Under the pieces are notes generated by a model. It had not been told where the DNA came from, did not search any database, and saw nothing but the letters and a program-made list of their open reading frames with translations. From assembly GCF_034377145.1 (NCBI RefSeq), contig NZ_CP139707.1, forward strand, positions 1,125,001-1,189,000: a stretch of DNA of 64,000 nucleotides. The letters are read 5' to 3'. Source of the DNA: Sulfitobacter sp. OXR-159. Its GTDB lineage: Bacteria; Pseudomonadota; Alphaproteobacteria; Rhodobacterales; Rhodobacteraceae. Within the stretch, counting starts at the first letter, position 1; each line of letters starts with the position of its first letter. Shown piece by piece: positions 26,605 to 36,161 of this stretch. A program made the translations under genes and the position numbers.

Positions 26605-27728
26605 TGGCCGCCCCACTGCTGATCATCGCCGCCGGGGGGACCGGTGGGCATATGTTTCCCGCGCAGGCTTTGGCCGAGGTAATGCTGAAACGCGGCTGGC
26701 GGGTGAAGCTTAGCACCGATGCTCGCGGCGCGCGCTATACCGGTGGCTTTCCCGAAGCGGTTGAGATCAGCCAGATCAGCAGCGCCACTTTCGCCCGGGG
26801 CGGCGTGGTGGCCAAGGCGCTGGTGCCGTTCCGCATTGCGGCTGGTGTGGTCCGCTCGGGGCTGAATATGCTGCGCGACCGGCCTTCGGTCGTGGTGGGT
26901 TTTGGCGGATATCCGTCGATCCCCGCGCTTGGCGCTGCATGGGCGCTGCGGATGCCGCGCATGATCCACGAGCAAAACGGCGTTCTGGGCCGGGTGAACG
27001 AAATCTTTGCCAAGCGGGTGCACGCCGTGGCCTGCGGCATCTGGCCCACGAAACTGCCCGAGGGCGTGCAGGGCTGGCATGTGGGCAATCCCGTGCGTGC
27101 GGCTGTGCTTGACCGCGCAGGGGCCGCCTATATCCCTCCCGGTGACTACCCGATGGAAGTTTTGGTGATGGGCGGCAGCCAAGGCGCGCGCATCCTGTCC
27201 GACGTGGTGCCGCCCGCGCTGGCCGCGCTGCCGATGAACATGATCCGCAACATCCGCGTCAGCCATCAGGCCCGCGACGAAGACGGCCAGCGGGTGGCGG
27301 ATTACTATGCCGAGTCTGGCATCAGCGCCGATGTGCGCCCCTTCTTTGACGATGTGCCGCGCCGCATGTCCGAAGCGCAACTGGTGATCAGCCGCTCTGG
27401 CGCTTCCAGCGTGGCGGATTTGTCAGTGATAGGGCGGCCTTCGATCCTGATCCCCTTTGCCGCTGCGGCAGGTGACCATCAAAGCGCCAATGCCCGCGGT
27501 CTGGTCAATGCCGGGGCCGCGATCATGGTGCCCGAACGCAAGGCAAACCCCGAAATCATGACCGAGCAAATCCTCGCGGTGCTTGAGATGCCCGATGGGG
27601 CGTTACAGATGGCGCGGGCCGCGTTGTCGGTCGGCAAACCCGACGCGGCCGAGACATTGGCAGATATGGTCGAACAGCTTGCCGCCCAAGGCACGCTGGC
27701 CCCCGCAGAAGAGGAAAACCCCCAATGA
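26604..27728 (+). CDS. murG: UDP-GlcNAc:lipid I N-acetylglucosaminyltransferase MurG
   Basis: The 374-residue peripheral membrane glycosyltransferase turns lipid I into lipid II. The N-terminal [10 protein letters not shown] loop (about 11-20), [11 protein letters not shown] near 125 and the C-terminal nucleotide-sugar site with [11 protein letters not shown] and [14 protein letters not shown] are diagnostic. It is coupled to ftsW by a one-base overlap and to murC by a four-base overlap (ATGA). Confidence 0.97.
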   Translation: MAAPLLIIAAGGTGGHMFPAQALAEVMLKRGWRVKLSTDARGARYTGGFPEAVEISQISSATFARGGVVAKALVPFRIAAGVVRSGLNMLRDRPSVVVGFGGYPSIPALGAAWALRMPRMIHEQNGVLGRVNEIFAKRVHAVACGIWPTKLPEGVQGWHVGNPVRAAVLDRAGAAYIPPGDYPMEVLVMGGSQGARILSDVVPPALAALPMNMIRNIRVSHQARDEDGQRVADYYAESGISADVRPFFDDVPRRMSEAQLVISRSGASSVADLSVIGRPSILIPFAAAAGDHQSANARGLVNAGAAIMVPERKANPEIMTEQILAVLEMPDGALQMARAALSVGKPDAAETLADMVEQLAAQGTLAPAEEENPQ

Positions 27729-29143
27729 ACGCCGCCGCCACCAAACTGCCGACCGATGTCGGCCCGATCCATTTCGTCGGCATCGGCGGCATCGGCATGT
27801 CTGGCATCGCAGAAGTTCTGCTGAACCACGGCTACAAGGTGCAGGGATCGGACCTGAAGACCACCAAGATCACCGTGCGGCTGGCCGAGCTAGGCGGGCG
27901 CATCTTCGAAGGCCAAGCGGCTGAAAATGTCGAAGGGGCGGCCGTGGTCGTGATCTCTTCGGCGATCAAACCAGGCAATGCAGAATTGGACGAGGCCCGC
28001 CGCCGGGGTCTGCCCGTCGTGCGCCGGGCCGAGATGCTGGCCGAGCTTATGCGGCTTAAGTCCAACATTGCCGTGGCGGGAACACATGGCAAAACCACCA
28101 CCACCACCTTGGTGGCCGAACTGCTGGTCGCGGGCGGCATCGACCCGACCGTCGTGAACGGCGGCATCATCCACGCCTATGGCTCCAACGCGCGGATGGG
28201 GCAGGGCGAATGGATGGTGGTCGAAGCCGATGAGAGCGACGGCACCTTCAACCGGCTGCCCGCAACCATCGCCATCGTCACCAACATCGACCCCGAGCAT
28301 ATGGAGCATTGGGGCGACTTCGATACGCTGCGGCAGGGCTTTTTGAATTTCGTCTCCAATATCCCGTTCTACGGGCTGGCGGTCTGCTGCACCGATCACC
28401 CTGAGGTGCAGTCGCTGGTGGGCAAGCTGACGGACCGTCGCGTTATGACCTACGGGTTCAACGCGCAGGCCGATGTGCGCGCCGTGGGGCTGCATTACAA
28501 GGACGGCGTGGCGCATTTCGACGTGCATCTACAAACCGAAGATATGGTCATCGAAAACTGCGCCCTGCCAATGCCGGGCGATCACAACGTCTCGAACGCG
28601 CTGGCGGCGGTGACCGTGGCGCGGCACCTAGGGATGAAGCTGGAAGAGATCCGCGCGGCCTTGGGCAGCTTTGGCGGGGTGAACCGCCGCTTTACCCGCG
28701 TGGGCGAAGTGGACGGGGTCACCATCATCGACGACTATGGCCACCACCCGGTTGAGATTACCGCTGTTCTCAAAGCCGCGCGGCAGGCCAGCAAGGGGCG
28801 GGTGATCGCCGTGCACCAGCCGCACCGCTACTCGCGCCTGAGCCATCACTTCGACGAATTCTGCGCCTGTTTCAACGATGCCGATGTGGTGGGCATCGCC
28901 GATGTCTATGCCGCGGGCGAAGAGCCGATTCCCGGTGCCGACCGCGACGGGCTGGTCGCCGGGCTGATCCAGCACGGGCATCGCCACGCCTATGCGGTCG
29001 AGGATGCCGAGGCGCTGACGCAATTGGTCCGGCGCGAGGCGCGACCGGGCGATATGGTGGTCTGCCTGGGGGCGGGTACGATCAGCGGCTGGGCCAATGA
29101 CCTGCCCGAGGCGCTGCGCGCGGCCAAGGAGGCCGCTGCGTGA
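27725..29143 (+). CDS. murC: UDP-MurNAc:L-alanine ligase MurC
   Basis: A 472-residue Mur ligase that adds the first peptide residue. It has [18 protein letters not shown] at 15-32 (UDP-binding loop), the ATP loop GTHGKTTT at 119-126, and [11 protein letters not shown] and HQPHRYSR in the C-terminal domain. The stop codon overlaps the GTG start of the following DUF2484 gene. Confidence 0.97.
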   Translation: MNAAATKLPTDVGPIHFVGIGGIGMSGIAEVLLNHGYKVQGSDLKTTKITVRLAELGGRIFEGQAAENVEGAAVVVISSAIKPGNAELDEARRRGLPVVRRAEMLAELMRLKSNIAVAGTHGKTTTTTLVAELLVAGGIDPTVVNGGIIHAYGSNARMGQGEWMVVEADESDGTFNRLPATIAIVTNIDPEHMEHWGDFDTLRQGFLNFVSNIPFYGLAVCCTDHPEVQSLVGKLTDRRVMTYGFNAQADVRAVGLHYKDGVAHFDVHLQTEDMVIENCALPMPGDHNVSNALAAVTVARHLGMKLEEIRAALGSFGGVNRRFTRVGEVDGVTIIDDYGHHPVEITAVLKAARQASKGRVIAVHQPHRYSRLSHHFDEFCACFNDADVVGIADVYAAGEEPIPGADRDGLVAGLIQHGHRHAYAVEDAEALTQLVRREARPGDMVVCLGAGTISGWANDLPEALRAAKEAAA

Positions 29144-29391
29144 CCCTCGTGTGGCTGTCGATCCTTTGGGTCTTCGCCGCCGTGACAGTGGCCATGCTGC
29201 CGCTGCGCTCTCAATATCTGCCGGGGGTGGTTTTGCTGATCGCCGCACCGGTGCTGATCATCGCCATCGGCGTGACGCATTCATGGGCCTTTGCGCTATT
29301 GGCCTTGATGGCTTTCCTGTCGATGTTCCGCAATCCACTGCGTTACCTCTGGGCGCGGCTGCGGGGCAAAAAACCGGAGCTGCCGAAATGA
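29140..29391 (+). CDS. DUF2484 family small membrane protein (first copy)
   Basis: An 83-residue protein with three membrane helices and a basic tail ([20 protein letters not shown]). The pattern, with [10 protein letters not shown] near the end, is that of DUF2484, a family found between murC and murB in Rhodobacterales. Start is GTG at 29140, overlapping the murC stop by four bases. Function is unknown; the conserved site suggests a link to lipid II or divisome assembly. It overlaps the second copy by four bases. Confidence 0.8.
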   Translation: MTLVWLSILWVFAAVTVAMLPLRSQYLPGVVLLIAAPVLIIAIGVTHSWAFALLALMAFLSMFRNPLRYLWARLRGKKPELPK

Positions 29392-29654
29392 GCCTGTCTC
29401 TCGTTCTCGCCTGTTTTTGGTTTGTGATCGCCAATATTCTGGCCATGACCCCCAGCAAGGATTTCCACTGGCGCAGCGCCTATCTGCTGATCGCCGTGGG
29501 CATCCCCATCGTCGGTTTCGTCACCGCGCAGCACGGCCCATGGCTGGGCATGCTGGTGCTGGCGGGGGGCTGTTCGGTGCTGCGCTGGCCGGTGGTCTAT
29601 TTCATTCGCTGGCTGCGCCGAGGGGCAGGGCGGATCAAAGGCCCGGCGGAATGA
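29388..29654 (+). CDS. DUF2484 family small membrane protein (second copy)
   Basis: An 88-residue membrane protein of the same design as its neighbour: an aromatic first helix (LVLACFWFVIANILAM), two more hydrophobic helices, and a positively charged end with SVLRWPVVYFIRWLRR. The two copies share the order of helices and the LRxP/FRNP-x-x-Y turn, suggesting an old tandem duplication. It is coupled on both sides by four-base overlaps. Function is unknown. Confidence 0.8.
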   Translation: MSLSLVLACFWFVIANILAMTPSKDFHWRSAYLLIAVGIPIVGFVTAQHGPWLGMLVLAGGCSVLRWPVVYFIRWLRRGAGRIKGPAE

Positions 29655-29950
29655 CCCTGACGCCGACCCTTGCCGCGCTGCTGACCGTCTTCGCAATCTG
29701 GATGATCGCCTGTCTCTGGACCGGTTATCGCGGCCGTGTGCTGTGGTTCTTTATCGTGCTGGCGGTCGGCCTTGGGCTTAACGCATCGTGGATGGTCTTC
29801 GGGCTGGATGCGCGGGTGTTTGAGCCGCATGCGCTATTGGCACAGCTTTCGGTGCTGTTCTACGCGGTGGGTGGTTTCGGCCTGGGCTGGCTCGCCGGGC
29901 GGGTGGCGAAACGCTGGCGTGAGAGCCGCGTCGACCCGCCGTCGTCTTGA
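29651..29950 (+). CDS. Small membrane protein of unknown function
   Basis: A 99-residue protein with three likely membrane segments (LAALLTVFAIWMIACLW, VLWFFIVLAVGLGLNASWMVF and LAQLSVLFYAVGGFGLGWLAG) and a basic, hydrophilic end. The ATG at 29651 overlaps the preceding stop by four bases, so it is the third small membrane gene in a coupled row between murC and murB. I do not recognise the family. Confidence 0.7.
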   Translation: MTLTPTLAALLTVFAIWMIACLWTGYRGRVLWFFIVLAVGLGLNASWMVFGLDARVFEPHALLAQLSVLFYAVGGFGLGWLAGRVAKRWRESRVDPPSS

Positions 29951-29989
29951 TGGTTTGCCCCGCCTGTTAAATGCGCTAAGTCCGGCGCC

Positions 29990-30937
29990 ATGATGACGCT
30001 GAATATCCCCGACCTGCGCGGCAGGCTGACCCCAAATCGCGCCCTGAGCGACCTGACATGGCTCCGCGTTGGCGGCCCTGCGGATTATCTGTTCCAACCC
30101 GCGGATGTGGAGGACCTGTGCCTTTTCATGCGCCGCTTGCCGCAGGGCATCACGGTTTTCCCCATGGGCGTGGGCAGCAACCTGATCGTGCGCGACGGAG
30201 GCTTGCGGGCGGTGGTGATCCGGCTGGGTCGTGGTTTCAACGGGATTGAGATCGACGGGGATCAGGTGACTGCGGGCGCGGCGGCGCTGGATGCCCATGT
30301 GGCGCGCAAGGCGGCGGATGCGGGGCTTGATCTGACCTTTCTGCGCACCATTCCCGGCAGCATCGGCGGGGCTTTGCGCATGAACGCGGGCTGTTATGGC
30401 AGCTACACGGCGGATCATTTCGTCTCGGCCAAGGCTGTGACCCGCGCGGGCGAGGTGGTGACACTGACCGCAGATGACCTCAACTTCCGCTACCGTCAAA
30501 GCGATCTGTCGCCCGGTGCGGTGCTGATCGGGGCAACCTTTGCGCCGCCCAAAGGGGAGCCTGAGGAGTTGCACGCCCGGATGGAACAGCAGCTTGCCAA
30601 ACGCGACGAAAGCCAGCCGACCAAGGACCGCAGCGCCGGGTCGACCTTTCGCAATCCGGCGGGGTTTTCCTCAACCGGGAAGGCGGACGATGTGCACGAC
30701 CTGAAGGCGTGGAAGGTGATCGACGACGCCGGGATGCGTGGGGCCACCGTGGGGGGCGCACAGATGAGCCCGAAACACTCCAATTTCCTCATCAACACCG
30801 GCAGTGCCACGGCCCATGATCTAGAGTCATTGGGCGAAGAGGTGCGAAAAAAGGTTTACGCTTCAAGCGGTATAAGGCTAGAATGGGAAATTAAGCGCGT
30901 CGGTGAAAAATTGGGTGATCCGGTGTCGCAAAGCTAA
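29990..30937 (+). CDS. murB: UDP-N-acetylenolpyruvoylglucosamine reductase MurB
   Basis: The 315-residue FAD enzyme makes UDP-MurNAc with NADPH. FAD-binding sequences are [21 protein letters not shown] and the [17 protein letters not shown] loop (about 121-137). The catalytic serine region is SAGSTFRNP (about 215), and the C-terminal [10 protein letters not shown] is typical. Lack of the type II insertion and the Y/S arrangement suggest type I or a type II-like Rhodobacterales form; I did not resolve this. Two adjacent ATG codons are possible starts. Confidence 0.96.
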   Translation: MMTLNIPDLRGRLTPNRALSDLTWLRVGGPADYLFQPADVEDLCLFMRRLPQGITVFPMGVGSNLIVRDGGLRAVVIRLGRGFNGIEIDGDQVTAGAAALDAHVARKAADAGLDLTFLRTIPGSIGGALRMNAGCYGSYTADHFVSAKAVTRAGEVVTLTADDLNFRYRQSDLSPGAVLIGATFAPPKGEPEELHARMEQQLAKRDESQPTKDRSAGSTFRNPAGFSSTGKADDVHDLKAWKVIDDAGMRGATVGGAQMSPKHSNFLINTGSATAHDLESLGEEVRKKVYASSGIRLEWEIKRVGEKLGDPVSQS

Positions 30938-31021
30938 GCCGTCGGGCATCAGCTAAGTCACGGCAAAGCAAAGAAAACAATGATAGGGGCCGCAAACGGT
31001 CCGAGGCGAAGAGGCACTTTG

Positions 31022-31945
31022 GTGGGTAAGTCGAGCGGACAAACCCCGACAGTGGCGGTATTGATGGGTGGCCCCTCGGCCGAGCGTGAGGTGTCCCTGT
31101 CCAGTGGGCGTGCATGCGCCGCTGCCTTGCGGGAACATGGCGGATATAGCGTGATCGAGGTCGAAGCTGACCGCGATCTTCCAGCCGTTCTGGCCGATCT
31201 CAGCCCCTATGCTGTATTGAATTGCCTTCATGGCCGTTGGGGCGAAGATGGCTGTGTGCAGGGTCTGCTTGAGTGGCTCAAACTGCCTTACACGCATTCC
31301 GGCGTGCTCGCCTCGGCCCTCGCGATGGACAAGCAGCGGTCCAAAGATGTGTTCCGCCATGCGGGGCTGCCGGTGCTGGAAAGCGTCATCGCGCCCAAGG
31401 CCGATGTGATGGCCTCTCATGTCATGGCGCCTCCCTATGTGGTCAAACCCAACAACGAAGGCTCCTCGGTCGGGGTCTACCTTGTGGCCGAGGAAAACAA
31501 CGGCCCCCCGCAACTGTCTGAAGACATGCCCGCAGAGGTGATGGTCGAGACCTTCGCGCCGGGGCGTGAGTTGACGACCACCGTGATGGGCGACCGGGCG
31601 TTGGCCGTGACGGATATCATCACCACCGGCTGGTATGATTACGACGCGAAATACAAGCCCGGCGGCTCGCGCCATGTGGTGCCCGCCGATCTGCCGCAAG
31701 AGATCACCGATCTGTGTTTCGACTATGCCTGCCGCGCCCATGTGGCGCTTGGCTGCAAGGGCATCAGCCGCACCGATTTCCGCTGGGACGAGGCGCGTGG
31801 ACCTGCGGGGCTGATCCTGCTTGAGACCAACACCCAGCCCGGGATGACCGCCACCTCGCTCTCGCCCGAGCAGGCTGCGGCCTGCGGCATCTCGTTCCCT
31901 GAGCTCTGCGCTTGGATGGTGGAGGATGCTTCATGCGATCGCTGA
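31022..31945 (+). CDS. ddl: D-alanine:D-alanine ligase
   Basis: The 307-residue ATP-grasp ligase makes the D-Ala-D-Ala used by MurF. TVAVLMGGPSAEREVSLSSG near the start, KPNNEGSSVGV in the middle and LLETNTQPGMTATSL near the C terminus are conserved Ddl segments. The GTG at 31022 is chosen since AGAGG lies about eight bases upstream and the length equals that of other DdlB proteins; an ATG at 30980 would add 14 residues without similarity. It overlaps ftsQ by 13 bases. Confidence 0.94.
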   Translation: MGKSSGQTPTVAVLMGGPSAEREVSLSSGRACAAALREHGGYSVIEVEADRDLPAVLADLSPYAVLNCLHGRWGEDGCVQGLLEWLKLPYTHSGVLASALAMDKQRSKDVFRHAGLPVLESVIAPKADVMASHVMAPPYVVKPNNEGSSVGVYLVAEENNGPPQLSEDMPAEVMVETFAPGRELTTTVMGDRALAVTDIITTGWYDYDAKYKPGGSRHVVPADLPQEITDLCFDYACRAHVALGCKGISRTDFRWDEARGPAGLILLETNTQPGMTATSLSPEQAAACGISFPELCAWMVEDASCDR

Positions 31946-32814
31946 TCCGCCGCCGCCCGGAGGCTGGCAAGGCCGATCCCGCCCCCTCGCGGTGGTCATG
32001 GCGTATGCAGCGGTTGATGCTGACACCGGGCTTTCGCTTTGCCCTGCGCGTCGGGCTGCCCTTCACGCTGAGCCTGCTGGCAGGCACGATCTATATGGCC
32101 GACGAAGAGCGCCGCGGCACCGTGGTGCAGGCCATCGCCGATGTCCGCGCCAGCATTGAAGAGCGGCCGGAGTTCATGGTCAAGCTCATGGCCATCGACG
32201 GCGCAAGCGACCTGCTGTCGTCTGAAATTCGCACCGCGCTGCCGCTGGAATTCCCGCTGTCCTCCTTCGACCTCGACCTGCCGCAGATCCGCGAAAAGAT
32301 CACCGATATCGATGGGGTCAGACAGGCCAATGTCCGCATCCGCCCCGGTGGCGTGCTGCAAATCGACGTGACCCCGCGCGTGCCTGTGGCCGTCTGGCGC
32401 AGTGAGACCGGGCTGGCGCTGGTGGACAACACCGGCGCGAATGTGGCACGGATCGAAGCGCGGCGCGACCATGCCGATCTGCCCCTGATCGCCGGGGCAG
32501 GGGCCGCCAAGGCGGTGCCGGAGGCGCTCAAGCTAATCGCAGCGGCGAACGTACTGGGTGACCGTCTGCGCGGCTTGGTCCGCGTCGGTGGGCGCCGCTG
32601 GGACGTGGTGCTGGACCGCGAACAGACGATCATGTTGCCCGAAGAAAATGCGCTGCAAGCGCTGGAACGGGTGATCGCGCTGGAAGGCGCACAAGAAGTC
32701 CTCACGCGAGACGTGGCGCGTGTGGACATGCGGTTGGCGGCAAGACCAACCCTCAGAATGAACGAAGATGCCACCCGCGAATGGTGGCACATCAGGCAGC
32801 TTTCCGGCCAGTAA
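31933..32814 (+). CDS. ftsQ: Cell division protein FtsQ
   Basis: A 293-residue bitopic membrane protein linking cytoplasmic and periplasmic divisome parts. It has a basic cytoplasmic tail, one membrane segment (about 42-57, LRVGLPFTLSLLAGTIYM), a POTRA domain (FPLSSFDLDLPQIREKITDIDGVRQANVRIRPGG) and an FtsQ/DivIB domain (RVPVAVWRSETGLALVDNTG). ATG at 31933 is inside the end of ddl, so translation is coupled. Confidence 0.94.
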   Translation: MRSLIRRRPEAGKADPAPSRWSWRMQRLMLTPGFRFALRVGLPFTLSLLAGTIYMADEERRGTVVQAIADVRASIEERPEFMVKLMAIDGASDLLSSEIRTALPLEFPLSSFDLDLPQIREKITDIDGVRQANVRIRPGGVLQIDVTPRVPVAVWRSETGLALVDNTGANVARIEARRDHADLPLIAGAGAAKAVPEALKLIAAANVLGDRLRGLVRVGGRRWDVVLDREQTIMLPEENALQALERVIALEGAQEVLTRDVARVDMRLAARPTLRMNEDATREWWHIRQLSGQ

Positions 32815-32844
32815 GATGGCCATTGGAATCGGGACAGTAACGAA

Positions 32845-34179
32845 ATGATGGACCTATACGACAGTCAGCGTTCGATGCGGCACATGCGCAAATTGGCGAT
32901 CCAGCGCGGGGTGGTGGCCATTTTGGACGTGGGCAGTTCCAAGATCGCCTGTCTGGTGCTGCGGTTTGACGGCATTACCCATGACGGAGAGAATGGCGAC
33001 ATCGGCTCGCTGGCCGGGCAATCGGGGTTCCGGGTCATCGGGGCGGCGACCACCCGCTCGCGCGGGGTCCGCTTTGGTGAGATCTGCGCCATGGGCGAGA
33101 CCGAGCGCGCGATCCGCACCGCACTTCAGGCCGCGCAGAAGATGGCTGGCATCCGGGTTGATCACGTTATCGCCTGTTTCTCGGGCGGGGAGCCGCGCAG
33201 CTATGGCCTCGACGCTTCGGTGGAGCTGGAGGGGCAGTCGGTCTCGGAGCAAGACGTGGCGCGCGTGCTGGCGGGCTGTGACGTGCCGGAGTACGGCGAG
33301 GGCCGCGAAGTGCTGCACGCCCAGCCGGTGAACTTTGCGCTCGACCACCGTTCCGGTCTGGCCGATCCGCGTGGGCAGTTGGGCAACAGCCTGTCGGTGG
33401 ACATGCACATGCTCACCGTCGATGCCGATACGGTCCAACACCTCGCGCATTGCATCAAACGCTGTGATCTGGAACTGGCCGGGATCGCCTCATCCTCCTA
33501 TGCCTCGGGTATTTCGGCGCTGGTTGAGGACGAGCAGGAACTCGGCGCAGCCTGTATCGACTTTGGCGGCGGCACAACCGGCGTGTCGATCTTTATCAAG
33601 AAACACATGATCTATGCCGACACCGTGCGAATGGGCGGGGATCACGTCACCTCTGACATCTCCATGGGCCTGCAGGTGCCGATGGCCAATGCCGAACGGA
33701 TCAAGACCTTCTACGGCGGCGTGCATGCGACCGGCATGGACGACCGTGACATGATCGAGATCGGCGGCGAAACGGGCGACTATGAGCACGATCGCCGCAC
33801 CGCCAGCCGGGCCGAACTGATCGGCATCATGCGTCCGCGCGTCGAAGAGATCCTCGAAGAAGTTCGCGTTCGGCTGGATGCTGCCGGTTTTGACCACCTG
33901 CCAAGCCAACAGATTGTACTTACCGGCGCAGGCAGCCAGATACCGGGGCTTGATGGGCTGGCCAGCAAGATACTCGGCCAGCAGGTCCGTCTGGGCCGTC
34001 CGCTGCGCGTGCATGGGCTGCCGCAGGCCGCAACAGGGCCGGGCTTTGCCAGCTCGGTGGGCCTCGCGCTCTTTGCGGCGCATCCGCAAGACGAATGGTG
34101 GGATTTCGACATCCCCGCCGACCGCTATCCGTCCCGCTCTCTCAAACGCGCCGTCAAATGGTTTAGAGACAACTGGTGA
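32845..34179 (+). CDS. ftsA: Cell division protein FtsA
   Basis: A 444-residue actin-like ATPase that anchors FtsZ to the membrane. Phosphate loop 1 VAILDVGSSKIACLVL (about 24-39), the SHS2 1C subdomain and phosphate 2 region CIDFGGGTTGVSIF near 237 are present. It ends with SLKRAVKWFRDNW, which reads as the C-terminal amphipathic membrane-targeting helix. It lies 173 bases before ftsZ. Confidence 0.96.
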   Translation: MMDLYDSQRSMRHMRKLAIQRGVVAILDVGSSKIACLVLRFDGITHDGENGDIGSLAGQSGFRVIGAATTRSRGVRFGEICAMGETERAIRTALQAAQKMAGIRVDHVIACFSGGEPRSYGLDASVELEGQSVSEQDVARVLAGCDVPEYGEGREVLHAQPVNFALDHRSGLADPRGQLGNSLSVDMHMLTVDADTVQHLAHCIKRCDLELAGIASSSYASGISALVEDEQELGAACIDFGGGTTGVSIFIKKHMIYADTVRMGGDHVTSDISMGLQVPMANAERIKTFYGGVHATGMDDRDMIEIGGETGDYEHDRRTASRAELIGIMRPRVEEILEEVRVRLDAAGFDHLPSQQIVLTGAGSQIPGLDGLASKILGQQVRLGRPLRVHGLPQAATGPGFASSVGLALFAAHPQDEWWDFDIPADRYPSRSLKRAVKWFRDNW

Positions 34180-34188
34180 CCGCAATAT

Positions 34189-34295
34189 CGGGTGAGACAC
34201 CCGAGATAAGGCGGAAACTGGCAAGTTTCTGCCCATATTTAGCGTCAAAACGATGTTTTTTAGGTGACGATCCGGCCCTAGCCCGGTAGGGTCGG
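34189..34295 (+). promoter_or_regulatory. Structured ftsA-ftsZ intergenic leader with three hairpins
   Basis: Three stem-loops follow one another: 34189-34203 (CGGGTG/CACCCG, 3-base loop), 34214-34229 (GAAACT/AGTTTC, 4-base loop) and 34272-34295 (nine pairs with one G-U, 6-base loop). A run of six T lies at about 34256-34261. They could be a processing site, an attenuator or part of the ftsZ promoter region; I cannot choose. Confidence 0.35.
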
Positions 34296-34352
34296 GTAAA
34301 TTTGGTCGAAAAACTCCCGCAGAACGCGGATAACTGGACAGGCGGACAGCAC

Positions 34353-35954
34353 ATGACACTCAACCTTTCAATGCCAGGACAAGATGATCTGAAACCCCGT
34401 ATCACCGTCTTTGGTGTTGGTGGGGCAGGCGGCAACGCGGTCAACAACATGATCGAGAAGCAGCTTGATGGTGTTGATTTCGTCGTTGCGAACACCGACG
34501 CTCAGGCGCTGCAGCAGGCACAGGCCGAAAACCGCGTCCAACTGGGCATCAAGGTTACCGAAGGTTTGGGGGCGGGCGCCCGTGCCAGCGTTGGCGCCGC
34601 CGCTGCCGAAGAAAGCATTGAGCAGATCGTCGACCACCTTGCCGGCGCGCATATGTGCTTTATCACCGCAGGCATGGGCGGCGGCACCGGTACGGGTGCG
34701 GCACCGATCATCGCGCAGGCCGCGCGTGAACTGGGCGTTCTGACTGTTGGCGTGGTGACCAAGCCCTTCCAGTTTGAGGGTGCCAAGCGGATGCGTCAGG
34801 CCGAAGACGGTGTTGAGACGCTGCAAAAGGTCGTCGACACGCTGATCATCATTCCCAACCAGAACCTGTTCCGTCTGGCCAACGAAAAGACCACCTTCAC
34901 CGAAGCCTTCTCGCTTGCCGATGACGTGCTGTACCAAGGTGTGAAGGGCGTGACCGACCTGATGGTTCGTCCGGGCCTGATCAACCTCGACTTTGCCGAC
35001 GTGCGCGCCGTGATGGACGAGATGGGCAAAGCGATGATGGGCACAGGCGAGGCCGAGGGCGAAGATCGCGCCATCCAAGCCGCCGAGAAAGCCATCGCCA
35101 ACCCGCTGCTGGACGAAATCAGCCTGCGCGGTGCCAAGGGCGTTCTCATCAACATCACCGGCGGTCACGACCTCACGCTGTTCGAACTCGACGAAGCGGC
35201 GAACCGCATCCGCGAAGAAGTGGACCCCGAGGCGAACATCATCGTCGGCTCCACACTGGACGAAAGCCTTGGTGGCCTGATGCGCGTCAGCGTTGTCGCT
35301 ACAGGGATCGACGCCACCGATGTGAACACCGAAATGCCGGTTCCGCGCCGCTCCATGAGCCAGCCGCTGCGCCAGAACGTGTCGGTTGACGATGTGGCGC
35401 CGGTCTCTGCCGCGCAAGCGCCTGCCGCCGCGCCGGTTGCTGCCGAAATGAAGCAAGAAGTTGAGCAAGCCGCCCTGTTCCAAGACCTTCAGCCGGTCCA
35501 GGACCAGTATGAAGAAGAGAACGTTGTCGAAGATGACGACGGCCTGCCCGCTCCGGCCTATCAGCCCGAGGTGGCCGCATTCGAGCCGCGTCAGGAAGAA
35601 GCCATTGAGGCCGAGCCCGAAGCCTTCGTTGCACCGCGCGCCCCGACACCCGGCACGCCGTCCCCCGAAGCACTGGCCCGCCTGCGCGCCGCCGCCCAAA
35701 AAGCAGCGCCCGAACAGCACCGTCAGGCCCAGCAGCAGCAGGGTGAGCAGGGCGACAAAGGTCGCTTTGGCATCAACTCTCTAATCAACCGGATGACCGG
35801 CCACGCCGAAGGCGAAGCACAGGCCCGCCCTGCGCGCCAGCAACCGCCGGTTCAGACTCGCGCTTCTGCAGCCGCTCCGCAGCCGCAAGAAAGCAACGAT
35901 CCCGATCAAGAGCGCATTGAAATCCCCGCGTTCCTGCGCCGTCAGGCCAACTGA
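34353..35954 (+). CDS. ftsZ: Cell division GTPase FtsZ
   Basis: The 533-residue tubulin homologue forms the Z ring. The tubulin signature GGGTGTG is at 109-115, and the GTPase T7 loop region [11 protein letters not shown] is near 210. The C-terminal part after about residue 320 is an acidic, Ala/Glu/Gln-rich linker of nearly 200 residues, ending with the conserved peptide IPAFLRRQ that binds FtsA and other partners. Such a long linker is seen in alphaproteobacterial FtsZ. ATG at 34353 is preferred to upstream alternatives, which lack similarity. Confidence 0.97.
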   Translation: MTLNLSMPGQDDLKPRITVFGVGGAGGNAVNNMIEKQLDGVDFVVANTDAQALQQAQAENRVQLGIKVTEGLGAGARASVGAAAAEESIEQIVDHLAGAHMCFITAGMGGGTGTGAAPIIAQAARELGVLTVGVVTKPFQFEGAKRMRQAEDGVETLQKVVDTLIIIPNQNLFRLANEKTTFTEAFSLADDVLYQGVKGVTDLMVRPGLINLDFADVRAVMDEMGKAMMGTGEAEGEDRAIQAAEKAIANPLLDEISLRGAKGVLINITGGHDLTLFELDEAANRIREEVDPEANIIVGSTLDESLGGLMRVSVVATGIDATDVNTEMPVPRRSMSQPLRQNVSVDDVAPVSAAQAPAAAPVAAEMKQEVEQAALFQDLQPVQDQYEEENVVEDDDGLPAPAYQPEVAAFEPRQEEAIEAEPEAFVAPRAPTPGTPSPEALARLRAAAQKAAPEQHRQAQQQQGEQGDKGRFGINSLINRMTGHAEGEAQARPARQQPPVQTRASAAAPQPQESNDPDQERIEIPAFLRRQAN

Positions 35955-35974
35955 TCCGATCACGATAGATGACG

Positions 35975-36008
35975 AAAGGGTCGCCTTGGGGCGGCCCTTT
36001 TTCGTTTT
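35975..36008 (+). terminator. Rho-independent terminator after ftsZ
   Basis: An 11-bp stem (35975-35985 with 35990-36000, one G-U pair), a TTGG loop and a T-rich tail lie 20 bases beyond the ftsZ stop. It separates the dcw transcript from lpxC. Confidence 0.85.
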
Positions 36009-36109
36009 ATAACAAGGTTTTGTAATAAGGTCGGCACGCTAGCGCCCAAATGTTACGGGCATGTTTCAGACCGTTGCAAAGATTGAGTTGAGCAAAACGA
36101 ACCAGCGCC

Positions 36110-36124
36110 TTAATCCAGAGTTCA
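36110..36124 (+). promoter_or_regulatory. Near-consensus CtrA site upstream of lpxC
   Basis: TTAA, seven bases, then TTCA matches the CtrA box TTAA-N7-TTAA at seven of eight positions, about 38 bases before the lpxC start. Given how short the motif is, chance is a real alternative. Confidence 0.2.
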
Positions 36125-36161
36125 ACACACAAGAAGATGTTCGAAGCTTGAGGATGACCCG

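Noticed and set aside
34368-35720. 450-codon open frame antisense to ftsZ
   Set aside because: It is a shadow of ftsZ codon bias; the composition is rich in His, Gly and Arg without motifs.
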